Program-made: the position numbers and the translations under genes
Notes under the pieces: generated by a model
The model's database searches: none
What the model was told of the DNA's origin: nothing
What the model saw: the letters and a program-made list of their open reading frames with translations, nothing else
Part shown: positions 44,499-56,376 of the stretch, piece after piece
Position numbering within the stretch: position 1 is the first letter of the stretch
Layout: every line of letters begins with the position of its first letter
Assembly: GCF_000801105.2 (NCBI RefSeq)
Contig: NC_079511.1
Location: 17,817,792-17,881,791 of the forward strand
DNA: 64,000 nucleotides
From: Raphanus sativus
Lineage: Eukaryota; Streptophyta; Magnoliopsida; Brassicales; Brassicaceae
Direction of reading: 5' to 3'

Positions 44499-46795
44499 CT
44501 AGTCAACTGGTTGTGTACATTGTGGTTTCGTATGGCCAGTTTCCTTGCAGTTTGAGCATCTCTGTGCCCTGTGTTTCTTCCTGGGTTTGTGTCCTCTCAT
44601 CCTAGATAGCTCCAACCAAGATTGCCATCTTGATTTCTTCTGTCTCCCCGGACCACGCTTTACGTCTGGAGGAAAGCATTCTCGTTCCTCAATATGTTGT
44701 GACACGATAGGATATATATTCTCTGAGTATCCTGCATACAGATGATTCTTTGAATAAAGTGGACATACAAGTGTGGAGATATGCAAACCAGCATGTGTTC
44801 CAGCAGCTATAGCATGAGAGCAAGGTATTTTCTCCACTCCATAGACACCACAATCACACTTTACATGTTCCAAATCAACCACACAGTCCATTTTGCCACC
44901 TTTGACAAAGAAACGCCATCCATCAATTGGTTCGACCGTCATCGTATCCGCTATCTCTGATCGAACAGCAAGCAAGTATTCAACACCCCGGCTATGTTCA
45001 GTTGGGAGACTCAAAGCATCTTGTCTCCTTTTCCAATACCATTTTCCTAACTTCTGCCTTATGAACTCCAGCAGGAACGGAATCGGAAATCCTCTTGCTC
45101 GCTTCAGTGCGGAATTAATAGATTCAGCGATGTTGCTTGTTTTTATGTTGAACCTGTTCCCCTTACAATAAACCATTGACCATAGCCTGGCGTCGGCCTT
45201 CTCCAAATACGTTGCAAGTTCCGGGTTTGCATTCCGTATCTCAGCCATGTACCGGTCAAAATCGTAAACCGTGTGCGCATAAGCAGCCCCTTTCACCAAG
45301 TACATGAGATGTTTCCCTTTAAACTTTTGACAATGTTATCTTGAAGGTGATAATAACATATTCCTCGGGTTGCCCAAGGAAACATATTCCTCGGGTTGCC
45401 CAAGGAAACACCTTCTTACACGCACTTTTAATGGCCGCGTGCCGGTCGGAGACTATCACCAGAGGCTTGTCATGAGATATACAACTAGCCAATTTTGTGA
45501 AAAACCATTCCCAAGAAGGTTCATCTTCAGCATCCACGATCCCAAAAGCCAATGGGAATATCTGAAAATTGCCATCTTGTGCGGCTGCAACTAACATAAC
45601 ACCTCCATACTTTCCACTTAGGTGAGTTCCATCCACCACAATGACCCTTCTCTGATACTTAAAACCTTTGATAGAAGCTCCAAAAGAGAGAAATAGATAC
45701 TTAAATCTTTTCATAGAATCAAGTTCTATAGCCGTGATAGAATCAGGATTTGCAATGGAGATTTGCTCGAGATATGAAGGCAGACGCGAATACCCTTCTT
45801 CTGCTGATCCTCTCACCAATTTTTGTGCATATAACAGTGCTCTGTATGAAGTGGTGTAATCAAGCGTCATGCCAAACATGTTCCTCATTGCATCAGTGAT
45901 ATGCTGTGGAGTTATCCCATCAATGATTCCAACACAAGGAGAGTTTGCGTTGATTTGTATATTCTGAAAGAAACTTACCCCTCACTGCTGTCAACCGCAG
46001 CTCTGAAATCAGTGCATCCTTGCTAACAAAACTCTGGTTGACATAGATGCTGGTACAATCCGATTTTCCTCCTTCAATAGCATTTGTCTTAGCATATGTC
46101 TTTTCAATTTCTTCAAAACAAATATTATCATCATCTTCCTCGTCCTCATCTTGAACATTTCCATAAAGACTGTAATCCCCACCATTCTGATCCGTTTCAC
46201 CAACAATAGTGTTATCAGCATCCTCCTCCCCATTTTCCTCCTCCCTATCTTGATTTTCATCTTCAACAGACTCATTATCACCAACATCTTCAAAACATTC
46301 ATCAGCTTCATCATTATCACCAACATCTTCTTCCCATTCACCAGCTTCATCATTATCACCAACATCTTCTTCCCATTCACCAGCTTCTTCTCTTTTCTCT
46401 GAAACCGTTTCCACCTTGCTGCGGCTTGATACACAAAGACATACTCTATGCGTTTTGAGTATCTCGAGCAAGTTTCGAACTTGTCTATCACTTGTAACAT
46501 GAATGGGAGGACTGCCTGGAGTCATCATCATTTCTGCTGGTAATGTGTAGCTAATCTCCACAGTCACTGATCTCATGTCCAGGTTATAATCTTCTTGAGC
46601 CATTGCAACAAGTTCAGCATGTGTTGAATCTTCATTCAATAAAAACAATCTTGCTCCTTTGAGATCATCAACCACAAAATCCCAACGGAAATCTCTCAAC
46701 AACCATTCTCCATACACTGCATGTAACTTAAAAATCATCTGCAAATATTCAAAATAAAACACATTAGTAAACATAGAGAAAATGAAGAAGTTCAA
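44499..46795 (-). pseudogene. mudrA-type MULE transposase, frame-broken
   Basis: Three minus-strand pieces. N-terminal piece (46795-45920): an acidic region with a 13-residue tandem repeat (EAGEWEEDVGDND), then a DNA-binding-like YVNQSFVSKDALISELRL. Middle piece (45888-45319): MULE transposase core with VVDGTHLSGKYGG and SDRHAAIKSA, which carry the first two acidic residues of the DDE triad. C-terminal piece (45305-44499): NIAESINSALKRAR, a SWIM finger (CDCGVYGVEKIPCSH) and a CCHC knuckle (CSNCKETGHTKPQC). A 26-bp tandem duplication at 45359-45410 and another frameshift near 45320 break it. It would bind the element ends and excise it; this copy cannot. Confidence 0.9.
45359..45410. repeat. 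26-bp tandem duplication inside the transposase
   Basis: Copies at 45359-45384 and 45385-45410 (TATTCCTCGGGTTGCCCAAG start). 26 bp is not a multiple of three, so it causes a frameshift in the catalytic core. Confidence 0.93.
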
Positions 46796-46810
46796 TAAAC
46801 ATTATCGCAG

Positions 46811-47104
46811 ATGACTTAGAATTAAGTCGTCCAGAAGACCTAAAGGTAAGTCATCTAAAGAGGTCACTTTTGCAATTGAAAATTAAAAGGGACGACTTAA
46901 TTCTAAGTTGTCCGGCTTTGTTTGTTAAAAAAAAAATTCAGACGACTTATATATAAGTCGTCTACGAGAAACGGGCTAGTTTTGCATTTGACCGAATCGT
47001 GTCAGATCTTTGACTATTTCTGGACGACTTATAATTCAGTCGTCTCTGGAAAGTAAAAATTTCAATATTTTATTCAAACTAGACGACTTACATGTAAGTC
47101 GTCC
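46811..47104. repeat. GACGACTT array 8 (transposase side flank)
   Basis: Spaced, often paired AAGTCGTC and GACGACTT copies upstream of the transposase start. Confidence 0.85.
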
Positions 47105-47130
47105 TAGGTTAGTTTTGTAATTGAAAAATT

Positions 47131-47860
47131 AAACTTGAAATTAAACTTGAAAATTCCCCATTCTGAATCGATCAACACTTAAGTTTTTTTAATATAATTT
47201 TCAAAAAATATATAAAATATTTTTAATAAATATATTTACATATCTAAGATAAAAACAATCTAAATGAAAATAAAAATAAATTTATATTATTTAAATAATT
47301 GAAATTAAAATAATTTAACATGTTTAACTAAAATAATTTAATATTATTTAAATAAATTATAAAATAATTGAAATTAAAATATTAATCTATTACAATATAT
47401 TATTTTATAAATACTTATACCCGTGCATGAACACGGGAAAAATCACATAGTTTTAAATATAACGCTATTCAATAACCAAAAAAAAATATAAGCAAAAAAA
47501 TAAAAATCAGAAAATATAAGCAAAAAATATAGCTACCTAAATAAGAATAAAAAATGAAAAATTATATATCAATATTCAGATTCACGCATTCAAATTGAAT
47601 TCAAAACTCTAATTCTAACGGTGTTATTTGAACCAAATAAAAAATCAAGAAAAAGACCAAATTCATTAATACCAAATAATTTCAATATTTTTTTAATTGA
47701 AAACCAAAACCATACAACTGAACCAAAACAAAATCAAAATTCAAAAATTACAATTTGAAGGCAAACCAAATTATAAATTTTCGTAAAGTCATAGAATTTT
47801 AATTTAAAATATGAATTATAAATATAAATAACCAGTCGTGTTGGTTAAATTAAGGGGAAT
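47131..47860. other. AT-rich intergenic stretch
   Basis: Very AT-rich with degenerate AATAAA/TTTAAAT runs. No gene or clear repeat seen. Confidence 0.6.
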
Positions 47861-48309
47861 TTTCAAAAATACCATTTTAAGGTACCATTTTTCATCTTTA
47901 CACCACTAAAGACACATTTTCAAAAAATACCTTATTTATTAAAATGGTAAAACTCTTATATCTTTGTATTTATATGCTTTTCAAAATTCTATCCCAAATT
48001 CTAAATACTAACCTCCAATTCTAAACTCTAAACCCAAAATCTTCAACTCTAAACCCTAAACCTAAACTATATACCCTAAATTCAATATCCTAAACCCTAA
48101 ACCCTAAAGTCTAAACTATAAACCCTAAATCCTCAACTCTAAACCCTAAATCCTCAACTCTAAACCCTAAACTATATACCTTAAACCCTAAAACATTAAA
48201 TCTAAACCCTAAATCCTAAACCTTCAATTCTAAACCCTTCATTAAAAGTAGTGGTAAAAGTGGTTAGTGTAAACATGAAAAGTGGTACTATGAAAATGGT
48301 ATTTTTGGC
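47861..48309. mobile_element. Small TIR element with telomere-like interior
   Basis: The left end (TTCAAAAATACCATTTT... TTACACCACT) is matched as an imperfect reverse complement by the right end (AGTGTAAACATGAAAAGTGG... AAAATGGTATTTTTGGCAA). About 50-60 bp of terminal inverted repeat enclose degenerate CTAAACCCTAAA units (47990-48235). No ORF. I could not find a clean target duplication. Confidence 0.65.
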
Positions 48310-48605
48310 AATTTCTCATTCAGAATACATAAACAAATATAATGATAATATTTTGAAATCTCATGCATGTATATAAATTGTAACAATTAGTTAATATTTT
48401 ATTTTATGTATTGGTATGGTTTGAAGCATCCTCTAACTTATATGTGTAAAAATAAATAAACATTACGATAAAATATTGTTTTTTATTTTACCTTTGATTT
48501 TAGATATAAATAAAACTGATTAGTCTCCTTACCCATTTTGTGGATAGATTGACATATATTCCTTTGTATTAGTGTATAATTATTATCGGTGGAGATTGGC
48601 ATTTC
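48310..48605. other. AT-rich stretch before the inverted repeat
   Basis: No gene seen. The weak minus-strand frame 48483-48713 continues the gypsy reading frame for some codons and then enters unrelated sequence, so the left limit of the gypsy element lies near 48600. Confidence 0.45.
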
Positions 48606-48619
48606 CTCGGCAGTAGATT

Positions 48620-50269
48620 TGAGCTTTCGTTCGAGGAGGAACCGAAGGTCTGTGGTACTTTGGGAAGTTTTCATGTCGTCTTCCTCGTCGGACGAGGAAT
48701 TTGGTTCGGTCACTCCTTGTGGTTGGACACGGATTACTTCGATGCGTTGGCGATTGGCCGGCTGATCGTCGTCGGCCGAATCGTCGTCATCGTCGGTCTC
48801 TCGGGCAGCCTTGTCCGCGTCCTTTGGCTGCTTGTCACTTTTACGGTTTTTGTCCTGCGATTTTCGCTGAGTTTTCTTGTCTTTGTTCCTGCTCCAGCTG
48901 TTCTCGCCCTCTGGCTTGGGTTTCGGAGGCTGGATCTTGTAATCCCCTCTTTCAATCGAGGAGAGGAACTGGGCGTAAAGGGATTTGCACTCAGTCGTAT
49001 CGTGCCCCTTGACATCGTGATACTTGCAATGCTTTGTGAGATCGATGGGCGTTCTGGTCGGTCATGTCGCCGAATCGACTTTAGCCACGGTTCCAGCACT
49101 CGGGGTACTGGGAGACGCATCTGGAGAGTCGGTTTCTCGCTGATAGACATTCCATTTTTTGTCGTGCATGACCATAGTCGAAACAGGAGCGTTGTTCTCA
49201 TCTACGACGTAGAGGAGGCCGCCCTTTTTACTGCCAGTATCATTTGGTGCGTGCTGGCGCGGCTCGGTCCGAGCACCCGCACTCTTGGCTGCTGCAGGCT
49301 TGGCTGCGTTCTGCTTTCGGATTATCGCCTTGGTGTCTTCTTCCATTCGGATGAAGTTGTGAGATCTGGCGATAGCGTCAGGGAGCGAAGTCGTAGGGTT
49401 GGAATACAAGTCCTTGCGAAACTTCGAGTTGACGAGGAGAGTATTCATCAAGGCGTTGATAGTAATGTGATCAGGAACATCGACTCTGGAAACGATCGTC
49501 TTGAACTTTTCCATGTAGTCTTTAAGGCTTTGGTCCTTTGTTTGCGCCATATTCCACAGGCTAGAAGCGGTTGCTGCTCGCTTAGTGAACATGATGTAAG
49601 TCTTGAGGAACACAGCCGAGAGGCCTCGGAAGCTTCGAATCGAGTTCTCGCTGAGTTGTGAGAACCAGGTTAGCACTTGCTCGTTTAGTGTTTCGATGAA
49701 GAGCTGACAGTATCCCGCGTCCTTCTCTTCGTCGGAAAGACGAGCTCTGGCCATCGCTATATTGAAGTCTGTTAGATGCTCGACAGGGTCGCCACCGGGT
49801 TTGTACTCGGGGAGACGAAGCTTTTCTATTTTGCAGAGCTGGACTCTGGTTAACTCGCTAGCGAAGGGCGAGCGAGAAGTGGAGGCAATGACGATGTCAA
49901 TCTGAGGGGCTGCGCTCGTTGCTTGATGGATCTGCGAGCTCATCTGTTGAAGGCTGAGTTTGAGCTCGGCGATCTCGCGAATCGTCGACTGCGTGGTCAG
50001 ATTCGTCGACTGCGTGGTCTTCCGCCGGTGTTGGAGGGAAAAGATGGCGGCAGACAGGCTGGGAACGACTTGTCGGCCCAGCAGGAGCGGTGAGAGCAGC
50101 TACCAAGGCTGCGAGCTGCTCATTCGTCGTTTTCTGGACTTCTTCTTGATGTGCGAGACGAGCCATCACGGAGCTCATAAAGTCCGACGAGAGAAAAGTA
50201 GGAGGAGGGCGGAGGCGTAAGCTCGGGCGCTTCACCGGAAGTGCCGGGGTTCGAGTCGCCAGTCGTCAT
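48620..50269 (-). pseudogene. Ty3/gypsy gag, left arm
   Basis: Mirror of 62339-63980. Start ATG at 50269. Two frames with a break near 49940. Core text: EHLTDFNIAMARARLSDEEK, SIRSFRGLSAVFLKTYIMF, DYMEKFKTIVSRVDVPDH. The zinc-finger Cys (TGC, 48987-48989) is still intact here, unlike in the right arm. Plus-strand ORF 48660-49661 is antisense to it. A Tat-like Ty3/gypsy gag is my best assignment; protease and RT are not in the arm. Confidence 0.82.
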
Positions 50270-50318
50270 ATCGGTCTAAGAAACGTTACTCTGATCAGGC
50301 CCCACGGTGGGCGCCAAT

Positions 50319-50824
50319 TGTTTGAGGTGAGTTTGGTCAACAGAAAGTAAAAGAACTCAAGAGTGGGACGAACAGAGATGTTTTATTAGAGTCGGAATAA
50401 CGAGAGTACAAGAGTAAGAAAGCCGGCTAGTCGATGCTCGGAAAGCTCCTAGCCGGAAGTACAAGAGAGCGGCGAGATTCAAAGAGAGTAATGGAAACCC
50501 TAATCTAGCCGCAAGTCTGTGTGTCAAAGTGGTGATGCCTTTTCTTCTTGTCCTCAACTCCTTATATAGTCTCTCAGGTCGGTTGTCTTAAACCTAATTC
50601 CTTTCCTTTGCTTATGGGCCTTTAAGCCTGCGGGCTTAGTCGAAATGACTGTTCGGCCCGAGCCGTTTGGTCGCTGTCTTCGGCTACTCGTCATCTAGTC
50701 AAAGCAGTCACGAGCCGAGTCATAGCTCATCGGGAGCCGGCTTCCGAGCCGGTAGTCTCTCAATCAATGGTAATGGGCCTCCTGTTCGCTGGGCCTTGTG
50801 GGTGGTGACAATCCATCCCCAACA
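50319..50824 (-). repeat. 5' LTR of the gypsy element, left arm
   Basis: 506 bp; mirror of 61784-62289. On the minus strand it runs TGTTGGGGATGG to CCTCAAACA and is followed by the PBS-like TGGCGCCCACCGTGGGG. Confidence 0.85.
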
Positions 50825-50884
50825 ATCAGTAGAAAGTTGCATAAAAGAAAGTAACTAATAAAAATTTGTAAGTTTATAAATGTA

Positions 50885-53800
50885 CTAGTGGTTGGTTCGC
50901 GCTTCGCGCGGAAATGCTAACTTTATATTGTGTCATGATAATATGTATATAACAATTTTGTTGTTTGATTTTATTGTAAGTTAAGTTGGAGGATGAACTT
51001 TTTTCAGTGCAGTGTAGCAGTGGCAAACAATTTGTTAAAAGAGAAAACAATTCATGTTTTTGTTTTTTGGAAAAACAAATAATTGTTAACTTTGAAACCT
51101 TGCATATGTTGGTAAAGTCATAAACTGTTGGAATAACCTGAGTTGTTTAATCTCTGGTGCTGGCTTTTACAAATGTAGAGATGTAACAAAAAAAATTGCC
51201 TTTAAAAAAAAAAACAAAAAAAGTTAACTTGCTCTAGACAAAAAAAATTCTTGCACAGATGAATACACTATTCAGTCCCCCGAAAAGAGAGGGCAATGAT
51301 CTTTGATGGAGCAGATTTAACCACTTGACTACATGAAAAACAAAGAGGGAGAAACACAAATTTCAGTTTAATTTATTTTATTGGTTCATGGAGTTTTAGA
51401 TCAACCATTGCCCATTGGAGGTTTGGTTTTTGTCACCTGAATAAAGGGAATATTCGACCTCCTCTGATTACGTAATCATGAAAAACATATCAAATGAATA
51501 ATCTTATGCCTTATATGCCATGCTGAAAAAATAAAGCAAATAAATGTGAATTGACACTGCATCACAAACCTGAATTATCTCGTATCAAAATCAGTGGAAT
51601 TGTACTGAAAGATCAACAATAGAACAGAATTATCAATAAAGGTATTCATGATACTTGCTCCCTCGCCAAGTTTTTTGAATGTCATTCTTAAATCGTGAAT
51701 CATCAAAGCGTTCATCTCGCCATACAACAGCCAAACTATTATTCTCGCCTTTGTAATGGCTTGGAGAAAACAGAAATCATTCAGCCATACAAATAAATAC
51801 ATCAGGAAGCCATGTCCCTCCAGGTTTTGTTCTGTCAAGGAATCACCTTGGCAGAGTGTGAACCACAAGAGAAAGCTCATGGAGAATGGTAGACCAATAA
51901 ACATACAAACCCCATAAAATTAGACAAAAGAGAGCTTCCAGAAAGAGTGTTCTTTGTTTAATATTCAACGTTAGCGCCTTAAGTCAGGGTGTTCAACTAA
52001 GAAACTCTGGAAAAGATGAAAACTTTAAAAATGGTTTTTATACGAAGCACCAAGAAACCTTGTGAGTTTGCGCTTTCCAAAAATTGGTGGACTTTGACAA
52101 GATCTAAACGCAGACAAAGAAGAAATAGGCAGACACTCAGCAATTCAGAAAATTAAGCGTATCTTATATATGAAGTCAAATACAGAAAGAGACGTACGGA
52201 GAGGGGAACCAATAGAGAGGAGGGCAGTGGATAAAAGAATCCCAGTTTGAATAAATACAGTAAAAGAGAAGCTGATGCAGAGGATGAGGATGACATGGCT
52301 TGAGAGTACACTCACATCCACTAAAGCCTCCCAATGATCTCTGGAGCCAATCCCTTTAGCCCTTGAAATCACATCTCTTATGACCTTCTCAAATCCCTTT
52401 GCGTCTCAAAACTTCTTAGAGTTGATGAAACGAAGAAGATGAAGATCGTAACAAACTCTTTCTATTTCTGTTAAGTGTTGAAAGTCAACATTACAAATGT
52501 ATTTATAGATGGTTTACACATAACGGTATGCACATAACCGAACTTAACCGTAATAAACCAATATACTCTAATATTCCCCCTCAACATGGCAAATAGATAG
52601 ATTTCAATGCCATCTTGCCCACAAGAGAGTAGAATTGCGGAGAGTACAGAGCTTTTGTGAAGATATCGGCCACCTGGTTATTCGTACGAACATGAAGGAG
52701 CTTGATGAAACCCAAGAGAACTCGTTCCCGGACCTGATGACAGTCAAGCTCGATGTGTTTTGTTCGCTCATGAAAAACCGGATTTGTGGCAATGTGAATA
52801 GCAGCAGTGGAATCGCAGTAGAAAGGAACCGGACCAGGGTGAGGTGACTGCAACTCAGCTAGCAGGTTACGAAGCCAGATGACCTCGCGAGAGCCATATT
52901 CCATTGCACGATATTCCGATTCTGCAGACGAGTGAGAAACAGTTTGCTGCTTCTTGGAACGCCAAGATATCAAGCTGTTACCAAGAAACATGCAGTAACC
53001 CGACGTAGAGCGACGAGAGTCAAGGCAAGAAGCCCAGTCAGCATCAGTAAAAGCTTGTAGAACCAAATCAGAATCAACAGAGTAGAATAGGCCAAGACCG
53101 ATGGTTCCTTTCAAGTAATGCAGAACTTTATATGCTGCTTGAAGATGAGACTTCTTCGGAGCAGAGGTATACTGGCAAAGCTTGTTGACAGCAAACGTGA
53201 TATCCGGTCTAGTAATCGTCAAATACATCATACGACCCACCAAACGTCGATAAGCAGCAGGATCATCTAACAGAGGTTCCTGTGAATCCAAACAGAGTTT
53301 TGCATTTGGATCCATTGGAATAGGAGAGGGCTTGCAGGCAAGTAAACCTGTGTCCTCCAAGAGTCCAAGAGTGTACTTTCGTTGACAGACAGATATACCT
53401 TTGCTAGAGCGAGCAATCTCCAAGCCAAGAAAGTACTTCAAAGGACCAAGATCTCGGAGTTTAAACGCAGAGCTTAGATCAATCTTGAGTTGATCAACAT
53501 CAGTATCAGTGTTACTAGCGATGATTATATCATCAACGTAGACCAATACTGCAGTGATGATTCCCTCTAAAGTCAGGTAGATATAAGACATTTCGTAATA
53601 TCAAAGAGTCATGAAGTCTGATAGAACCAATGCCAGCAATCTTAATACCAAGACCAGTGGGGAGAGTAACAGAAGTACTAACTGAATCAGTGAGATCCAG
53701 AAAAAGGTTTTTATCATGAGCCACATGATGTGTAGCTCCACTGTCTATAATCCACGTCTCTGAAGACATGGCATTCCTGGTTGCTTTCAACATTCCAACA

Positions 53801-56229
53801 AAACAGAGTGTAGAGGAAGAGAAAGCCATACCCGGGAGAGCTGTTATTGTGCCTCCAGAAGTAGAAGCAACACAGTTGGCTTGCATTTGTGGCTTGAGCT
53901 GAGTGTTGAAGTAAGCAATCACACCCTCTATTTGTTCTTTAGTAAGGCTGTTGACAACATTTGAAACCGAGTCCACAAATCCCATCTGAGCAACAATAGG
54001 TTTAGCATTGTTGTATTTCGGAGTTGATGAACTTTTATCGGCTTGTTGTTTTGGCTTGTGCTTAAACCCAACTGGATAGCCATGGATCTTGTAGCAAGTA
54101 TCCACAGTGTGTCCGTTATAACCACAATGAGAACAAATCGGTCTGTTCTGCTTAGGAGGAACAGAAGTTTGAGCTGCATTGACAAGAGGCATAGCGGCAG
54201 TAGATTGATCAGGAGCATTAACATGAAAAGCAGTCGCAGTCAATACTGGAGTGAGATTTCTCTGATTAAAATCCTGATCCAGCAAGTTATAGATCTCAGA
54301 GAGCTCAGGAACGTGCTTCTTCATGATGATTTGACTCCTGATGACAGAGTAAGACTCATTTAAGCCAGCAAGAAACTTAATAACCTTCGCATGATCTGCT
54401 TTCTTTTCAGTTGCTTTGCAGCAGTCACAATGATGGCAAGTGTCAACACAATTAGCACCCTCAAGCTCATCCCAAAGCGTCTTTAGAGTGGTGTAATATG
54501 TCGCCAAATCCATAGATCCTTGCTGTAAAGACCATACCTGCTGAGTCAACTGATAAGAGCGTGGAAGATTAGTGATGTGAAAACGAGTTTCCAGATCTTT
54601 CCAGATTTCAACGGCGTCATTGAATCGGAGGATACTTTTGTAGATCTGCTTTGAAACAACATTGAGAATCCAAGACTTAACCATAGAGTTACATCGAGAC
54701 CAGATCCGGGAATAAGGATGTGATTCGAGAGGCCTAGCTATAGATCCGTCAATGAATGCTAGCTTATTCTTAGCATCTAAGGCAATCTTCAACGCTATGC
54801 TCCAGTTATCATAATTCGTACCATCTAATACTTCGGAGATGATAGAGAGACCTGGATTGTCACCACTGGTGAGGAAGAAAGGTGAGTGAATGTTATCCAA
54901 GGGTAGATCGACAGCGATCGGAGATACAGGCGACGTCGGAGCTGAGTCTTCCGGAATAGGAACTCGACGAGCTGACGACGGAGCTTGTCTCGCGATACGG
55001 CGCAATCTTCGTGCAATCACCACCATCTTCACAGAGTCGAACGGGAACGATGATCAGAAAACAGAGAGGGGATCGATCGAGAGAATCATCGATCAATCGG
55101 AGGTCAAAGAAAGAAGAAAAGAAACGGATCGCTTGAGGTTTCAGCCTCAAAGCTCTGATACCATCTTAGAGTTGATGAAACGAAGAAGATGAAGATCGTA
55201 ACAAACTCTTTCTATTTCTGTTAAGTGTTGAAAGTCAACATTACAAATGTATTTGTAGATGGTTTACACATAACGGTATGCACATAACCGAACTAAACCG
55301 TAATAAACCAATATACTCTAATAAAACTCAATCCAGCTTTCACATAATCCAAGCTACTTCAAATCTCATATGCTCCTCCACATCTCGTGCTCGATCTCTC
55401 TATACAAATCATCACCTTTTTGATACTTCACAGCTGCTGGTAGGTAGATCTTTTGGAGAAGAAAGCTCCAAACTGCTGAATTTTGTCACTTTTTATGAGA
55501 AAGTTTCCTTAAAAAACAAAAAAATAAATGTTATAATCTTTATGAACACCCAACTACTCAGTTAGATTAGAATTACAGTCTATGTCTCTGCTGAGTTTTC
55601 GAGTCCTCAAAGTAACCAAATATACCTATTTTTGGCATTTCTCACTAAACTTGGCAAAATCGGAATGTCTATTCTTTACACAGCTTGTCATGCTTTTCTG
55701 ACTTACAGAGGAAATCAGTAATGTAGATAACAAAAATTACAGAACTATAGCTCCCAAATCTTCATACTACAGATTTACCATTAAAATGAGTTTCTTATTC
55801 ACACCAACAAATAGCTAAAGCTGCAACCTCAAAATTATTTAAAGAGGTACAATAACCACTAAAATGTCCTAAATAAAACTTTGAGCCACATGTGTGAAAG
55901 CAAAATAAAGCAAAGAAAGAAAATAAGTGGAAAGAGCGATGAGCTTGACAGATGTTGTCCTTTCTGATTTCCTAGCGGTGAGGATGTTCATCGCAACCAA
56001 GAAACAAATTTATAGGCGGAGTTACCTTGGAGAGTGATGAAGCTGATTTAGTGCTAGAGAGTGGGGGAGTGGTGAAGACCACGTAAATGCTTGGTTTAAT
56101 GGGGAAGACTGATAATGCAGACGCTACACTGCTTTATTTGGAGACGATGTGATCCGAAGAGGTGATTCTCCTCTGCAACGCGAACAAAGACAAGAAAAAC
56201 CTAATAACTACTGGGCCAGAGTGAAAATT
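50885..56229 (-). mobile_element. Helitron copy, left arm, lacking its 5' end
   Basis: On the minus strand the 3' end shows a CGCGCGAAGCGCG hairpin about 12 bases before CTAG (50885-50888). The left copy stops at 56229 without the TCTATACTAATAAAG start that the right copy has. It contains the nested copia element 52414-55323. Confidence 0.75.
52414..55323 (-). mobile_element. Internally deleted Ty1/copia element, left arm
   Basis: Mirror of 57283-60192, with 160-bp LTRs (52414-52573 and 55164-55323) and target duplication AAACT at 52409-52413 and its partner after 55323. Gag 53533-55032 and RT/RNase H remnant 52581-53591 are described under the right-arm copy. Differences from it are few: for example SETWIIDSG here against SETWFIDSG. 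Confidence 0.9.
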
Positions 56230-56376
56230 ATATTATATGATTTTATATCTATACTAATAAAGTTGGCTTTTTTTTTTCTTGGGGAGAATTAAGACACGTG
56301 CATCTATTTTATTTCAATCATCGAAAGTTGTTTTTAACGGGCTTGGGTTGTTAGCCAGAAATCACGTGGATTCTAC
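56230..56376. other. Spacer of the inverted repeat, containing the Helitron 5' end
   Basis: 147 bp unique sequence. The first 18 bp are AT-rich filler, then TCTATACTAATAAAG starts the right-arm Helitron at 56248. Confidence 0.85.

Larger units (their letters stand above)
38390..47130. mobile_element. Mutator-like element of Kaonashi/VANDAL type
   Basis: Two convergent genes: a DUF1985-Ulp1 protease gene (plus, 39918-43936) and a mudrA-type transposase (minus, 44499-46795). Eight arrays of AAGTCGTC/GACGACTT lie in the flanks, introns and the intergenic part but not in exons. I do not find long terminal inverted repeats; the limits given are those of the motif arrays and the GGGAGAATTGCC sequence at 38390. 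Both genes are broken, so this copy is not autonomous. Confidence 0.82.

Noticed and set aside
48000..48235. True interstitial telomere
   Set aside because: Units are degenerate and enclosed by the inverted ends of a small TIR element.
48660..49661. 333-residue plus-strand ORF (and its mirror 62946-63947 minus)
   Set aside because: Antisense shadow of the gypsy gag, with no domain of its own.
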